Assembly (NCBI GenBank): GCA_000697335.1
Contig: JNEM01008402.1
Coordinates: forward strand, 1-45,514
Direction: 5' to 3'
From: Conidiobolus incongruus B7586
Lineage: Eukaryota; Entomophthoromycota; Entomophthoromycetes; Entomophthorales; Conidiobolaceae
DNA length: 45,514 bases
Below, in pieces: positions 34,888 to 44,802 of this stretch. The translations under genes were made by a program, and so were the position numbers. Under the pieces are notes generated by a model, which saw only the letters and a program-made list of their open reading frames with translations, made no database searches and was not told the origin of the DNA. Numbering within the stretch: position 1 is the stretch's first letter; each line of letters starts with the position of its first letter.

Positions 34888-36078
34888 ATGGTTCATAATC
34901 CCAAACAATTTTATCAGCCTATTAAAATCCCACCAGGTCAAGTTGTATTAAAAGACGATGAAACAGTAGACACTATTCCAAAGTTATTGCAGCCTATCAC
35001 CATCAAGTCAGTTACCTTGGCTAACAGATCAGTTGTGAGTCCCATGTGTATGTACTCCAGCGAAGATGGTTACTTAACCGATTTCCATCTCGTACACTAC
35101 GGAAGATTCGCCTTGGGTGGAGCTGGTTTAATTATTGTAGAAGCTACCGCAGTACAACCCAATGGAAGGATTACACCTAACTGTGCAGGTATCTACTACG
35201 ACGATCACGTGCCCACCCACAAGAGAGTGGTGGATTTCGTTCATAATGTTGGAGGCAAGATCGGGATTCAAATCGGGCACGCCGGTCGTAAGGCGAGTAC
35301 GCTACCGCCATTTCACGAACGTTCCAGAGGAATCGCTTACGCCGAGGATGGTGGCTGGTCCAACGTCGTAGGTCCAAGTGACGAGATTTGGGCCCAGCAG
35401 GGATTCTTACCGCCTCAAGAGCTTACGAAAGAACAAATTAAAGAGCTCATTGAGGCGTTCAAAGATGGTGCCAGACGAGCCAACGAAGCTGGCTATGATG
35501 TATTAGAACTGCACGGTGCTCACGGCTACTTGATCCACTCCTTTGTGAGTCCCATATCGAATCACAGGACCGACGAGTACGGCGGCAGTTTCGACAACCG
35601 TGTGCGATTCCTTTTGGAGATCGTCGATGCTGTCAACCTCGTATGGCCTCAGAACAAGCCCCTATTTGTGCGCTTGAGCTGCACTGACTGGGTAGATGCC
35701 AGCGACACTTGGGATTTGGACCAAACCGTCCAGTTGAGCCAACTTCTCAAACAAAAGAATGTTGATCTGATCGATTGTTCATCTTCTGGAAACTCTCCAC
35801 TCCAAAAGATCCCAGCTGCTCCAGGGTTCCAAGTACCATTTGCCGAACGTATTCGTAAGGATGTAGGAATTTTGACTGGTGCTGTAGGACTCATCACCAC
35901 CGCCAAGGATGCTAATAAATATTTAGAAGATGGCAAAGCTGACTTAATTTTTATGGCGCGTGAATACTTGAGGGATGATGCTTTCGTCAATACTGCTGGT
36001 CTCGAATTGGGTGTTCATGTGAAGTGGTCCAACCAATTTGAGAGAGGAAGGCCTCGACCTAAGCATGAAGCTTTTTAA
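34888..36078 (+). CDS. Class II old yellow enzyme, YqjM-type NADH:flavin oxidoreductase
   Basis: FMN-dependent ene-reductase of the OYE family, 396 residues, single exon. It reduces activated C=C bonds with NAD(P)H; the physiological substrate is unknown. The TIM-barrel (PF00724) shows the features of the YqjM or thermophilic-like class rather than classic yeast OYE. Cys54 and Tyr56 in SPMCMYS match the redox-sensing Cys26 and Tyr28 of YqjM, and His209/His212 in LELHGAHGYL match H164/H167. QIGHAGRKAS, HRTDEYGGSFDNRVRF and DLIFMAREYLRDD are FMN-site blocks. The C-terminal RGRPRP may supply the arginine finger that enters the neighbouring subunit in this class. It has about 30 extra N-terminal residues compared with bacterial YqjM. 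GC is higher than in its surroundings. The class is common in bacteria, so ancient transfer is possible but unproven. Confidence 0.94.
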   Translation: MVHNPKQFYQPIKIPPGQVVLKDDETVDTIPKLLQPITIKSVTLANRSVVSPMCMYSSEDGYLTDFHLVHYGRFALGGAGLIIVEATAVQPNGRITPNCAGIYYDDHVPTHKRVVDFVHNVGGKIGIQIGHAGRKASTLPPFHERSRGIAYAEDGGWSNVVGPSDEIWAQQGFLPPQELTKEQIKELIEAFKDGARRANEAGYDVLELHGAHGYLIHSFVSPISNHRTDEYGGSFDNRVRFLLEIVDAVNLVWPQNKPLFVRLSCTDWVDASDTWDLDQTVQLSQLLKQKNVDLIDCSSSGNSPLQKIPAAPGFQVPFAERIRKDVGILTGAVGLITTAKDANKYLEDGKADLIFMAREYLRDDAFVNTAGLELGVHVKWSNQFERGRPRPKHEAF

Positions 36079-36285
36079 TTAGTTTATCAATATAAATCAC
36101 TAATTTAACAACTTTAGTTGATGACTGATATTATTTAATATACATGTTATATATTTTTAATGATTACGTTAATAATAATTAATTTATTTAATAATATATA
36201 ATATTAATTTTTATATTAATCAATTTTAAATTATATAAATTATTGTAATTTCATTAAAAATGATTATATTACATCAATATTTCAA

Positions 36286-37907
36286 TTATTTTGAATTTTC
36301 AATAACAATACCTAAAAGTTCCCAAGCTCTATGAAATTCTTTGGAAGTTAACTCATCAGTTTGATAATTTTTGCGTAATACTTTAAACATCGACTGCAAA
36401 ATATCTTCCAAGTTGGAATCGTCTTCATCATCGTCTTCCGGATTGAAACCCTTGAAAATTTTTATATTGAGATGGTTTGATTGAATGGTTTGCTTCAGGC
36501 CTTCAAAAGTTATCGTATCACTGTTTTTAGGGAAGAATAATTCCAGTGTTTCAGATATTAATTTCGTTGGCAATTTGTCAATATTCTTTAACTTGTTGCG
36601 GGAATTAGATAGGTTGGGGCTTTTGGAAGACGATCCCGACGTCCTGAAATCATTTATACGGAATTTGCGTCGTTCTTTCGTCAGATCTGGCATCTCTGAA
36701 CCCCATCCTGGTAGTCTTATAACCTAATATTAATTAGTATTGGTGCTAATTTATATTTTGAATAAATTACAATTGCACTACAATTATCTTGTGCCCCGAA
36801 CATTTCAGCTAATTTCACTACTTCTACAGCCGCTGATGTGGGATCGGGACAGGTTTTTATCTAAATTAAAGAATTAAGATGAAAAGCTGATCAATTATGA
36901 AATCATAATGAAATTACAATATCAACAATCTCCTGGTCCGAAATAACTGATAAAATCCCATCCGTTACCAAAGTTAAAAAAGCCAAATCGTCTCCACTAT
37001 AATTCCTCGAGGTGGTATCAGGCTCAGCAATCACTCCATATTTTTTGGCGGATAAATCACCAAATGCTCGGGTGTTGGCGAATTTCCCCATTGTCATATC
37101 TTCGCCAAACGAGTCGGTGATGATGAACCCGCCCAGGGATTTGATTCTAGCTCGCTCTTTCGGTAGGGAGGGATGGTGCTCCACCGATATGACTTCGGAT
37201 CTTCCTGTCTTGGTGTGGCAAACGATAGCCCTAACCAATTAATCAGTGTAATTATACAAAAGGTATAAAAATTACCTAGTATCTCCCACATTAGCCAACG
37301 TAATCGTATATTTCTTTGATTCCCAAAAGGGCAAATCGTCCACTGTCTTAATAATAGCTGTCGCAGCAGTCGCGCCTCCTACCAATTTTTTCTCTCTAAT
37401 TTGCCAGTCGATATCGAGGTAGGTGAGACTTAACAACTGCTCAAGTGTGAGTGGCCTATCACTCAATTTGGTATCCACCCTATTCCTCAACGTAATGGGC
37501 GCATACTTATTCCACTTGGGACCCAACCCCCTATAATTTTCAATGATTTGCTTCAAATCCTTAGGTTCAATACTCTCTAGTCTCTGGGGTAATTTGCACA
37601 CCAGATGATCGACGCATTGAGAACCCCCATGCCCATCAAATAGTCCCGCGAATACCAAATTCTGAGCTGGAAACCCTTTTATACTGAGTGCTCGCACGTT
37701 ATATCGGTCCTCGTTGTATTCTCTATTGTTTCGCGTCGACCTGATACCGATCAAGTGGTTGGAATTGTGTAAATTCACTTTGAGGTTGGGATTACTCCCA
37801 GGTATATAGTGATTAAAGCCATTATCAACGTTCTGGGAATAGAATCGAATAATGTAAGAAGAGATTGGTTTAATTTTTTTAATATTATTGAGTAATAGTT
37901 TTGCCAT
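36286..37907 (-). CDS. Mitochondrial-type PP2C protein phosphatase (Ptc6-like)
   Basis: Mg/Mn-dependent Ser/Thr phosphatase, 490 residues. Four exons: 37907-37276, 37230-36918, 36860-36771 and 36723-36286, with introns of 45, 57 and 47 bases. The N terminus (MAKLLLNNIKKIKPISSYII then RFYSQN) is basic and acid-free, like a mitochondrial presequence. PP2C motifs run in order: YNEDRYNV (metal Asp67), AGLFDGHGG (Asp91), GGATAATAII, LANVGDTR joined across the first intron to AIVCH, HHPSLPKERARI, LVTDGILSV, and QDNCSAIVIRLPGW, completed by exon 4. After the catalytic domain comes a tail of about 140 residues (basic PDLTKERRKFR, Ser-rich stretch, acidic DDDEDD). The tail is in the same gene, although it looks like a separate frame of 135 codons. 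The RLPGWG...TKERR region recalls yeast Ptc6/Aup1, whose exact assignment remains tentative. The gene is divergent from tRNA-Trp by about 130 bases. Confidence 0.93.
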
Positions 37908-38036
37908 TTTGTTAGAGAGAATGATGATGAATTAAAACTAGTAGAGTTGATTTATCATAAATGAAAGTTTGAAACATGTGACTTTGAAATGATGTCATTA
38001 ATTGTAATTTAAAAAGGTTTTGAGGAAATTCGACAA

Positions 38037-38108
38037 GACGTGTTGGCACAATGGTAGCGCGTCCGCCTCCAGAGCGGAAGGCTGGGAGTTCGAGTCTCTC
38101 ACGCGTCA
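38037..38108 (+). tRNA. tRNA-Trp (CCA anticodon)
   Basis: All cloverleaf parts can be folded. The acceptor stem is GACGTGT with ACGCGTC (one G-T pair). The D arm contains AATGGTA. The anticodon stem is TCCGC/GCGGA around loop CTCCAGA with anticodon CCA. The T arm is GGGAG/CTCTC around TTCGAGT. The discriminator base is A. There is no intron and no encoded CCA end. The D stem has one A-C mismatch. The GC-rich block stands out sharply from the flanks. Confidence 0.95.
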
Positions 38109-39499
38109 TTTCATTTATTCATCTCAATTATTGTCTCTTTTTGCATTTTCTTTTTCATTTTTTATTTAACACTTACTTAATTCATTTGATATTTTTTACA
38201 ACAAACTTATTCATTTTTAACCTTCACATTATATTATAGTCATGAATTTTTTATATTTTATAATTTTGATTAATTAAATCAATAAATCTAAAATTATTGA
38301 AATCAAGAGTGTAATTTACAAATTATACAAATCTTAATATTAATTCAATAAATATAATATTTTATATAGTGTTTTTATCATGAATTTCCTAAATTAAAAT
38401 TGATATAAAAACAAAATGACTATAAGATATTATTCAAATATATTTTGTTGATAAACTTTGAAACATATTATTAAAATTTGTATATTAATTTTTTAAAATT
38501 TTTAATAAAATTATCCTTAATATGATATAAAATTTAGAAATTTGAAACTTTGGTTAAATTTAAATATATATATTTCATTGCTCTAGATTATAAAGATATT
38601 GAATTACTATGAATTATATAGTTTTTTGATTGTTATAATTTGTTGTTTTAATTTTATTTTTTATTTAATATGCCATTCCCAGAATCTCCTTTGGTCTTGA
38701 GCATTCCTTATAATATTTTATCAAGGCCTAAATAAATCATGACTTTAAACATATATACTTCAATATATTTTTATAATAATATTTAATTGGAATAAATATA
38801 GTATTAAATACAATATTATCATATTTAATCTATTATGAACATTTCTGAATATTCTTGGTATTAAAATACTTTGATAGCTATGAATCTGATTAAGTAGTTT
38901 ATATATCAAAATAAAATTAATAGGGTTAAAATCATATAAATTTCAAATAAATCTAGACTTTATTTGATGTTTAGTATCATATAATTTTAATTTCAGAGAA
39001 AGCAATATATGGCCCAAAAACAAAGCTTGTTATATTAAAAATAAGACCTTGAATAATAAGTCTAATATCTCAAAAAATCCTTGATAATAAAATTATTTTG
39101 ATTATCAATTCAAAATTATAAATATTATGGCTTCAAAATATCATTAAAACATATTTATAAAGCAATTATCTATAAGTCATTATTGCCTATAAAAAGAAGC
39201 TTTGTTATAATAAATTTAAACTTTATAATTTAATCGTGAATAAAACTAATATAAAACTTATAGCTTTAAGGCAAAACATTCAAAAGTATATTATAACAAA
39301 ACAATATATTAATAATTCTTTCGTAAAATATAATTATTATACACTAAAGAACATAGAATTGAATTCAAAAAAATAAATTAAATATAATTTAATGAAAAAT
39401 AATCTTAAAGAAATTTATATGAAAATCAAGAAAATCAAGTGATTTCCAACTCACAAATAAAGAATACTGATGAAATAGTTAACATAATAAAATTAATAA
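38109..39499. other. AT-rich intergenic region left of the Fanzor relic
   Basis: No intact gene. From about 39150 the + strand becomes A-rich with short Lys/Asn-rich open stretches (for example INNSFVKYNYYTLKNIELN near 39310), which may be the decayed N-terminal part of the Fanzor relic that follows. This assignment is weak. Confidence 0.45.
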
Positions 39500-40530
39500 T
39501 AATATTTATATTAAAGTTATAAGGAATGGAATAGTCAAAATTAAAAAATAAATTAATAATCAAATATTTAAACATGACTTGCGTAAAAAATAAAAACCAG
39601 CAAGTATTAAATGGTCCTTTAGTATTTTAGAACAAGCAATAAATAATTTATTAAAAGTACATGATACAATAATATTACACAAAAGAAAAATACTAAACTC
39701 AAAAATAAAAACAAATAATAAGTTTGAATCAATTGATTGTCACTGTAGATATTTCAATAGATAAATGTTTTTTATTTCGCTTATTTTAATAATATGTTTA
39801 TTTAAAAAGTTAAACTCCTGCCATAAAAACTCAATTATAGTTTTTATTATCAAAAGACAGTGTGGTGAATTTTATTTTAGTGATTTAATTTTGCTAGAAA
39901 TTAAAGATAACTACCAAGTTCATAAGTAATATATAGTTCAGAAAATCATTTTATCCTTTAATCTTGTAATATAAATTTTTATACGAAAATTATTCTGTTT
40001 TATGTAATTATTAAATGTAAAGAAGTTAGTTATTTTTATTTTACTTATTATAAGCTGAAAAAAATAATCACAAAATGAAACCTACTATAGAAAAAATTAT
40101 ACATTAGAAAAAGCAACAACAGATAAAAATTAAAAAGCTTTTAAATAAGGTATATAAATATCTTTAAAATTAATTTCTAGATAATATCGTATTATTTTAT
40201 TTACTAAATTTAAGACTCAAAAGATAAAGAGAAAAACTAACAGATATATTAATAGTAAAAGTATAAGGGTAATGTTAAGGTGGTTTCACTAAAAATTTAA
40301 ACAAAAATTACTCAACAAAACAAGAGAATACCTTTGTTGTGAGCTAATCATTTGCGACAAGCATTATATAAGCAAAAATATTTGGTTATTATGAATATTT
40401 GCATATATAACTTGAATCAAGCAAGATTCTCAAGTTCCTTCAGCGTCATGTAATAATGCATCAAGATATTAATGCTGCTAGGAACATGCTTCTTTGTTAT
40501 CTGACAGTTAGTCCAGCTAAACCTCTATGA
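39500..40530 (+). mobile_element. Decayed Fanzor / TnpB-like (OrfB) RNA-guided nuclease
   Basis: Relic of a eukaryotic TnpB relative (Fanzor). Blocks occur in the family order on the + strand. KPASIKWSFSILEQAINNLL (from 39594) is an N-terminal helical block. KRQCGEFYFSDL and LLEIKDNYQVHK (about 39855-39930) precede the RuvC-I position. FTKFKTQKIKRKTNRYINSK (from about 40200), RVMLRWFH, KFKQKLLNKTREYLCCELII and CDKHYISK follow. The RuvC-III block HQDINAARNMLL (Asp codon at 40465) comes next. The zinc ribbon between the last two blocks has lost its cysteines: it now reads GYYEYLH and KFLQRH where TCGxCG and KCxxC are expected. Several in-frame stops interrupt the frame, including one after WFH and one after YLH, so no functional protein is made. 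Families of this kind ride on DNA transposons; no transposase or clear inverted repeats were found here. Confidence 0.8.
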
Positions 40531-40620
40531 TCGGTGTCGTGACATACTCCCTTCGGGTCCCTGGATTTCTTGCAACACTTGTACAAGAGTGATCAATTTT
40601 GATCAATTTTTGACAATTTT
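40531..40620 (+). repeat. Presumed 3' end of the Fanzor element: palindrome and tandem repeat
   Basis: Just after the Fanzor stop the DNA is unusually GC-rich (to about 40590). It holds a small CCC-TTC-GGG hairpin (40549-40557), a perfect 10-base palindrome CTTGTACAAG (40578-40587) and a tandem direct repeat of GATCAATTTT (40591-40600 and 40601-40610). Pure AT-rich DNA then resumes. By analogy with TnpB elements, this could be the element's right end and the guide-RNA scaffold region; that is inference. Confidence 0.45.
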
Positions 40621-40905
40621 TATTATAACAATTATTCGATAATATTCTTAAATAATTAGAATTTATTAAAAATTACAAATTTAATTGATAAAATAGAAAA
40701 AATTTAAAACCTTTTGAAATTATAAATTTAATAAAAATATTCAGAAAAATTAATATAATTATAATATTTATAATTTATTATAAAAAAATTAATTAAATTT
40801 TATTTAAAAAATTTTTTTTTGGATGCTTATATCAATTATGCCAATTTATTTAATTTATACAAAAATTATTAATATACAACAGAATACCAATATGTTATTT
40901 ATTAA
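40621..40905. other. Short intergenic region
   Basis: AT-rich flank of the chitinase 3' end. Nothing recognised. Confidence 0.6.
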
Positions 40906-43506
40906 TTAATCGTCTTTAGAGTCTTCTTCAGCTTCGATACTCGCTTCGAACCCCGTGAATTCTTCCCCTTCCGAATCGTTCTCCGGTTTAGATGCCATCT
41001 GCTTTGGTTGGTTAGAATTACTATTTGCTGGCTTGACATCAGGTTTGGGTGAGTGCGGCTTTGCAAATGCGTCGCCCGCATAGACGCTGGGACGGTCTTT
41101 CGTGAGGTTAGACGGTTGGTTTTTCTCCTCTTCGGTCACGAAGCTGGGCTTGGATGGACGGGAATGGGGCTGGTGCTGTGGCTGGGATTGATGGTCATAG
41201 TGTGGTTGAGGCTGTGATTGTGACTGATGCTCATGTTGCACTTGATGCTGAGGTTTTGGTGCATTGGAACTAGGTTGTTCATGTGGTTCCGGTTCACTGC
41301 CTGGGCGAGATGCTGAAGAGTTTAACGAATGTCCTTTGGATGAATAGTGAGATTCGTTGGGTTTTATTCCATGTGGCTCTGGATGATTTCCAGATTCATG
41401 ATTTGATTGGGGCTTGGATTCTTCTTTAGGTGGTGAATCTGGTGGTGACTTGGGTGGATTTGGTGAATCATTGGGAGGTGCTGGTTCAGCATTTGGAGCT
41501 GGTGATGGAGCTGGGATTTGAGTTGGTTCGGATGCTGGCTGTGGGTTCTGTTGCGAAGGGACTGGTGAAGGATTAGGAATTTGCTGTGGATTAGGAGATG
41601 GAGCAGGAGCTGGGGCAGGCGACGGTGGAGGAGGAGTGGGAGGGGCGGGAGGAGGGGAAGGAGCAGGAGGACTTGGAGCTGGCGAGGGATTAACTTGGGA
41701 TGCAGAAGCTGCTGGTTGAGGAGGGGCTTGAGGTTGAGCAGGTGCCGGTGCCGGTGCTTGTGGCAGCGTTGGAGGAGAAGGCACTTGAGCTTGCTCCATG
41801 AAATTAATATCTGGAGTTGGTAAAGAGTCTCTATCCTCTTTAGTGAGCGTTCCTTGTGCAATGTTCTGAGGATGGACATCTTCTGGAACAATGACACTGG
41901 TAGGTTGGGCAGCAGGTGCGTCCACTTGGTTATTGTACATAGATATAATTGGAGCAAGATACGCCTCAAGAAGTGAAGCTGCAACTTTGTGTCCATTCAT
42001 TTCTTCTGAGCCACTCAATTCCTTTGGTATTGCTGTCGGTACATTTGATTTCACTTCGGTCGGCTCAGGATAGCTTATATCTTCTTCACTGTCATCACTA
42101 TCCTCACTTCCCGCTGTTGGTGAAGGTTTACTAGCAGATTCTTGTACACTTGGCGAAGGAGCAGCTGTTTCATGGGGTGGGTTGGAAGGCTTAGCATCGG
42201 GTGTATACATTCCATCATTTTTACTTGGCTTGCTAGGCTCAGTTGGGCTTGCTTGGGGCGCCATACTTGATGGAGGAGGAGTTGGCGTAGGTGATTCTGC
42301 TGCTGAAGAGTTTGGAGAACTTGGGCTAGTATTGGGAGTTGGAGAAGCTTGAGCTGACTCTGGAGCAGGAGGGGTTTGCTCAGGTTTTGATGGTGCTGGA
42401 GAATTGCTTTCTGGAGCATTTGATGGAGTGGGAGATGTCTGGGGCTTAATTTCGGTTGGAGTGCCTTCTGGTTTGTTTTCAGGTTTACCTTCAGGCTTGC
42501 TTTCGCTTGAATGACCTTTAAGTGCTTTGACCAGTCCTTCAGAATAAGATGCTTTGATTTCGGAGCAAAAATTCGCTTGTCCTTGAGATACATCCCAAAT
42601 CATAACACCACCAAATGAATTGTACTTGGCCCTGGTTTTCGTTATCAAAGGTGTTAATTTTTTGATAGGCAAATATCCAGTATTTGAAGCTGAGGGAGAA
42701 GCTGGTGCACCAAGATAGATTTTCACATCTTTGTTAATCGATTGTGTCTTTGCCCAGTTATCCCATTGGTCAAAGTTAAACGAATCAGAGCCTAAACCAC
42801 AAGGGTTGTTATAAAATTGGACGAAGGCAGCATCGAGCCAACCCCTTTCCAGTACTGTTTTTAGAGCCGCATCTGGATAAGGGCATTGTGGAGCTGCTGT
42901 GATATAATATTTCTTAGATTCGTCTTTCAGAGTTAGATTCCTTAAAGCATGGGTGAAAGTGGCATAGTTATCAGGAGGCCCTTTTTCGATATCCAGATCG
43001 ATTCCATCTAGTACTGCATCCCCAAATGGTCTAAATTTGGATTTACCTCCCAAGAATAGATTCCACATCTTATCTGCTAGATGATGGGCATGCTTTTCTT
43101 CTTTGATGGTGTAATCTCCTGAGTATCCTCCCATCGACAACACAACAGCTTTGCCTTTGGATTGGCAGTATTTAATATCTTCGCCAACTTCAGGACATTT
43201 CGCTAGATTGGTTCCAGGAAAAGTTTGATGGCAATGCTTTCCCAAATTCAACTCGGGATACAGCGACGGACTTTCGGCGTTAAATTTAGTTAAAAATGAA
43301 ACGACGAACATATCGTAAGTATCATCATTACAGTATTCTCTAAGAGGTTTTTCCATCTTGGAAGCTTCCGCCTCACTCGAACTACCATATGAGTTCTGTC
43401 CCCAATAAGCGATCAGATTTTTATCGCTCTTTATATCAAATGCCAGAGCATTGTTCCAATGATTAATTAATACAAGCGAAAGAGCAATGAATTTCATCAC
43501 GATCAA
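40906..43506 (-). CDS. Secreted GH18 chitinase (class III type) with long Pro/Ser-rich tail
   Basis: Endochitinase of the yeast Cts1/plant class III group, 866 residues, single exon. The signal peptide ends near ALA-22; Met4 may be the true start, since MKFIALSLVLINHW looks the better signal. The GH18 domain (about 28-330) begins LIAYWGQNSYGSS. It has the catalytic DxxDxDxE motif as DGIDLDIE, with Asp167, Asp170, Asp172 and the acid Glu174, then YITAAPQCPYPD, FVQFYNNPCG and GGVMIWDVSQGQ. Residues about 335-866 are low-complexity: Pro/Ser/Thr/Ala/Gln repeats, then a Gln/His-rich part, then an acidic end (EEFTGFEASIEAEEDSKDD). The tail may be heavily O-glycosylated and span or anchor in the wall. 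No cysteine-rich chitin-binding module and no GPI signal is visible. Codon bias in the tail creates long open frames in other frames, which are not genes. Likely role: wall remodelling or digestion of insect or fungal chitin. Confidence 0.95.
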   Translation of the reverse strand: MIVMKFIALSLVLINHWNNALAFDIKSDKNLIAYWGQNSYGSSSEAEASKMEKPLREYCNDDTYDMFVVSFLTKFNAESPSLYPELNLGKHCHQTFPGTNLAKCPEVGEDIKYCQSKGKAVVLSMGGYSGDYTIKEEKHAHHLADKMWNLFLGGKSKFRPFGDAVLDGIDLDIEKGPPDNYATFTHALRNLTLKDESKKYYITAAPQCPYPDAALKTVLERGWLDAAFVQFYNNPCGLGSDSFNFDQWDNWAKTQSINKDVKIYLGAPASPSASNTGYLPIKKLTPLITKTRAKYNSFGGVMIWDVSQGQANFCSEIKASYSEGLVKALKGHSSESKPEGKPENKPEGTPTEIKPQTSPTPSNAPESNSPAPSKPEQTPPAPESAQASPTPNTSPSSPNSSAAESPTPTPPPSSMAPQASPTEPSKPSKNDGMYTPDAKPSNPPHETAAPSPSVQESASKPSPTAGSEDSDDSEEDISYPEPTEVKSNVPTAIPKELSGSEEMNGHKVAASLLEAYLAPIISMYNNQVDAPAAQPTSVIVPEDVHPQNIAQGTLTKEDRDSLPTPDINFMEQAQVPSPPTLPQAPAPAPAQPQAPPQPAASASQVNPSPAPSPPAPSPPPAPPTPPPPSPAPAPAPSPNPQQIPNPSPVPSQQNPQPASEPTQIPAPSPAPNAEPAPPNDSPNPPKSPPDSPPKEESKPQSNHESGNHPEPHGIKPNESHYSSKGHSLNSSASRPGSEPEPHEQPSSNAPKPQHQVQHEHQSQSQPQPHYDHQSQPQHQPHSRPSKPSFVTEEEKNQPSNLTKDRPSVYAGDAFAKPHSPKPDVKPANSNSNQPKQMASKPENDSEGEEFTGFEASIEAEEDSKDD

Positions 43507-44802
43507 TATTAATGATAATTAGTGATATCAAGTAATTAATTGATCAAAAATGTTTTAATATAACTTTTGTAATATTGATAATATAGATATATGGCTTATA
43601 ATATTGTATGAAAGAATATAAAAATGATTAATTAAGTATTATACAAAAATGCCCAGGTCTGAAAAACAAAAAAAATAATCTAAGACCAGGTCAACATATA
43701 ATGAAATGTTATAGGAATGATATTTTATCAAGGTATTCCACTAGCTGATCTAATAAGCTTATATATGAATATCTCATAATAATCGTGGTACTCTTGAGGG
43801 AAACCTCTTTACCATTTGAGAACAATTGAAATAGTTACAAATACGTTTCAAAGATTTGATTCTCCACTAAATTTCAATTTCACTAATATCTCTTTATTGA
43901 ACTCAAGTTTCATAAACAATTGCTGAAAATTAAGTTGATGGTTTCAAATTAAGCTCTAATTTGATTGGTTCAATTCGATTATTAAAGTTGTCAAGTGTAT
44001 ATCATCTAATTGTTTCATAATTCCAATCATTCAAATATTATCAAAGATGGGTTCTACAATACTGATACTCATAGTGAATGTTTATTACGTTTGAATATAT
44101 TCTTAAATTAATATAGTTTATAATTAAACAAATGGTAAATCTTTTGATTTGAATACAAAATATATATTTACTTTATTTAATATAATAGCTTAAATTAGTA
44201 TGTTTTAAAAATTTTATCAATGATCATATTCAATATTGCCAAGAATAACTTTGGTGAATTGACTATTATTTAATAATATTTATTGCATATATTTATCACA
44301 TTTAATTTACTATTTATTTTTTCATCATTTTTGAGAATTTGTAATTCCTTCATATTCATAATTTTTGAAACAAATTTTTGATTTTATAGTATTCAATGAT
44401 GAAATGGATAAATATATTTTTGATAATAGTCAAACATTAATAATCAAATATTATGTTACTCATTATTTAAATGTTTGTATACTTTAATTAAGTTTAATTT
44501 AAATAATTTAGGAAGAGCTTAATATAATAGGATAGTATTAAGAAATAGTATTAAAATTTTGTACCAATATTATTATATTGTAGTATTCAATTGAAAAATA
44601 TATTAAAAATATTTGAAATTTTCGGAATAAGTTTATAAAAAATAATGTAAATATGAATATAAATATAATAGTTTAATATTTCGATAAAAATGGTATAATT
44701 TTATAATAATAAAATCCTGAAATTAAAATTATATTAGCATTTATTTTGTTATAAGAATTAATGTATAAGTGTTTGATACTTAAATTTAGTCTTAAGATAT
44801 TG
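43507..44802. other. AT-rich intergenic region
   Basis: Contains the chitinase promoter and the NDUFAF5 3' flank, both genes being read leftward. A slightly GC-richer part at 43650-43800 gives no gene or RNA that I can support. Confidence 0.6.

Noticed and set aside
37912-38109. Open frame on the minus strand (65 codons) overlapping the tRNA
   Set aside because: It is the antisense reading of tRNA-Trp; such frames are a standard artefact of tRNA genes.
41364-42593. Long open frames in alternative frames and on the opposite strand within the chitinase tail
   Set aside because: They are by-products of Pro/Ser/Gln codon repetition and show only low-complexity Leu/His/Arg-rich translations.
43650-43700. 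Inverted-looking CCAGGTCT / AGACCAGG pair
   Set aside because: The arms are not true reverse complements (central mismatch), so no stable hairpin is supported.
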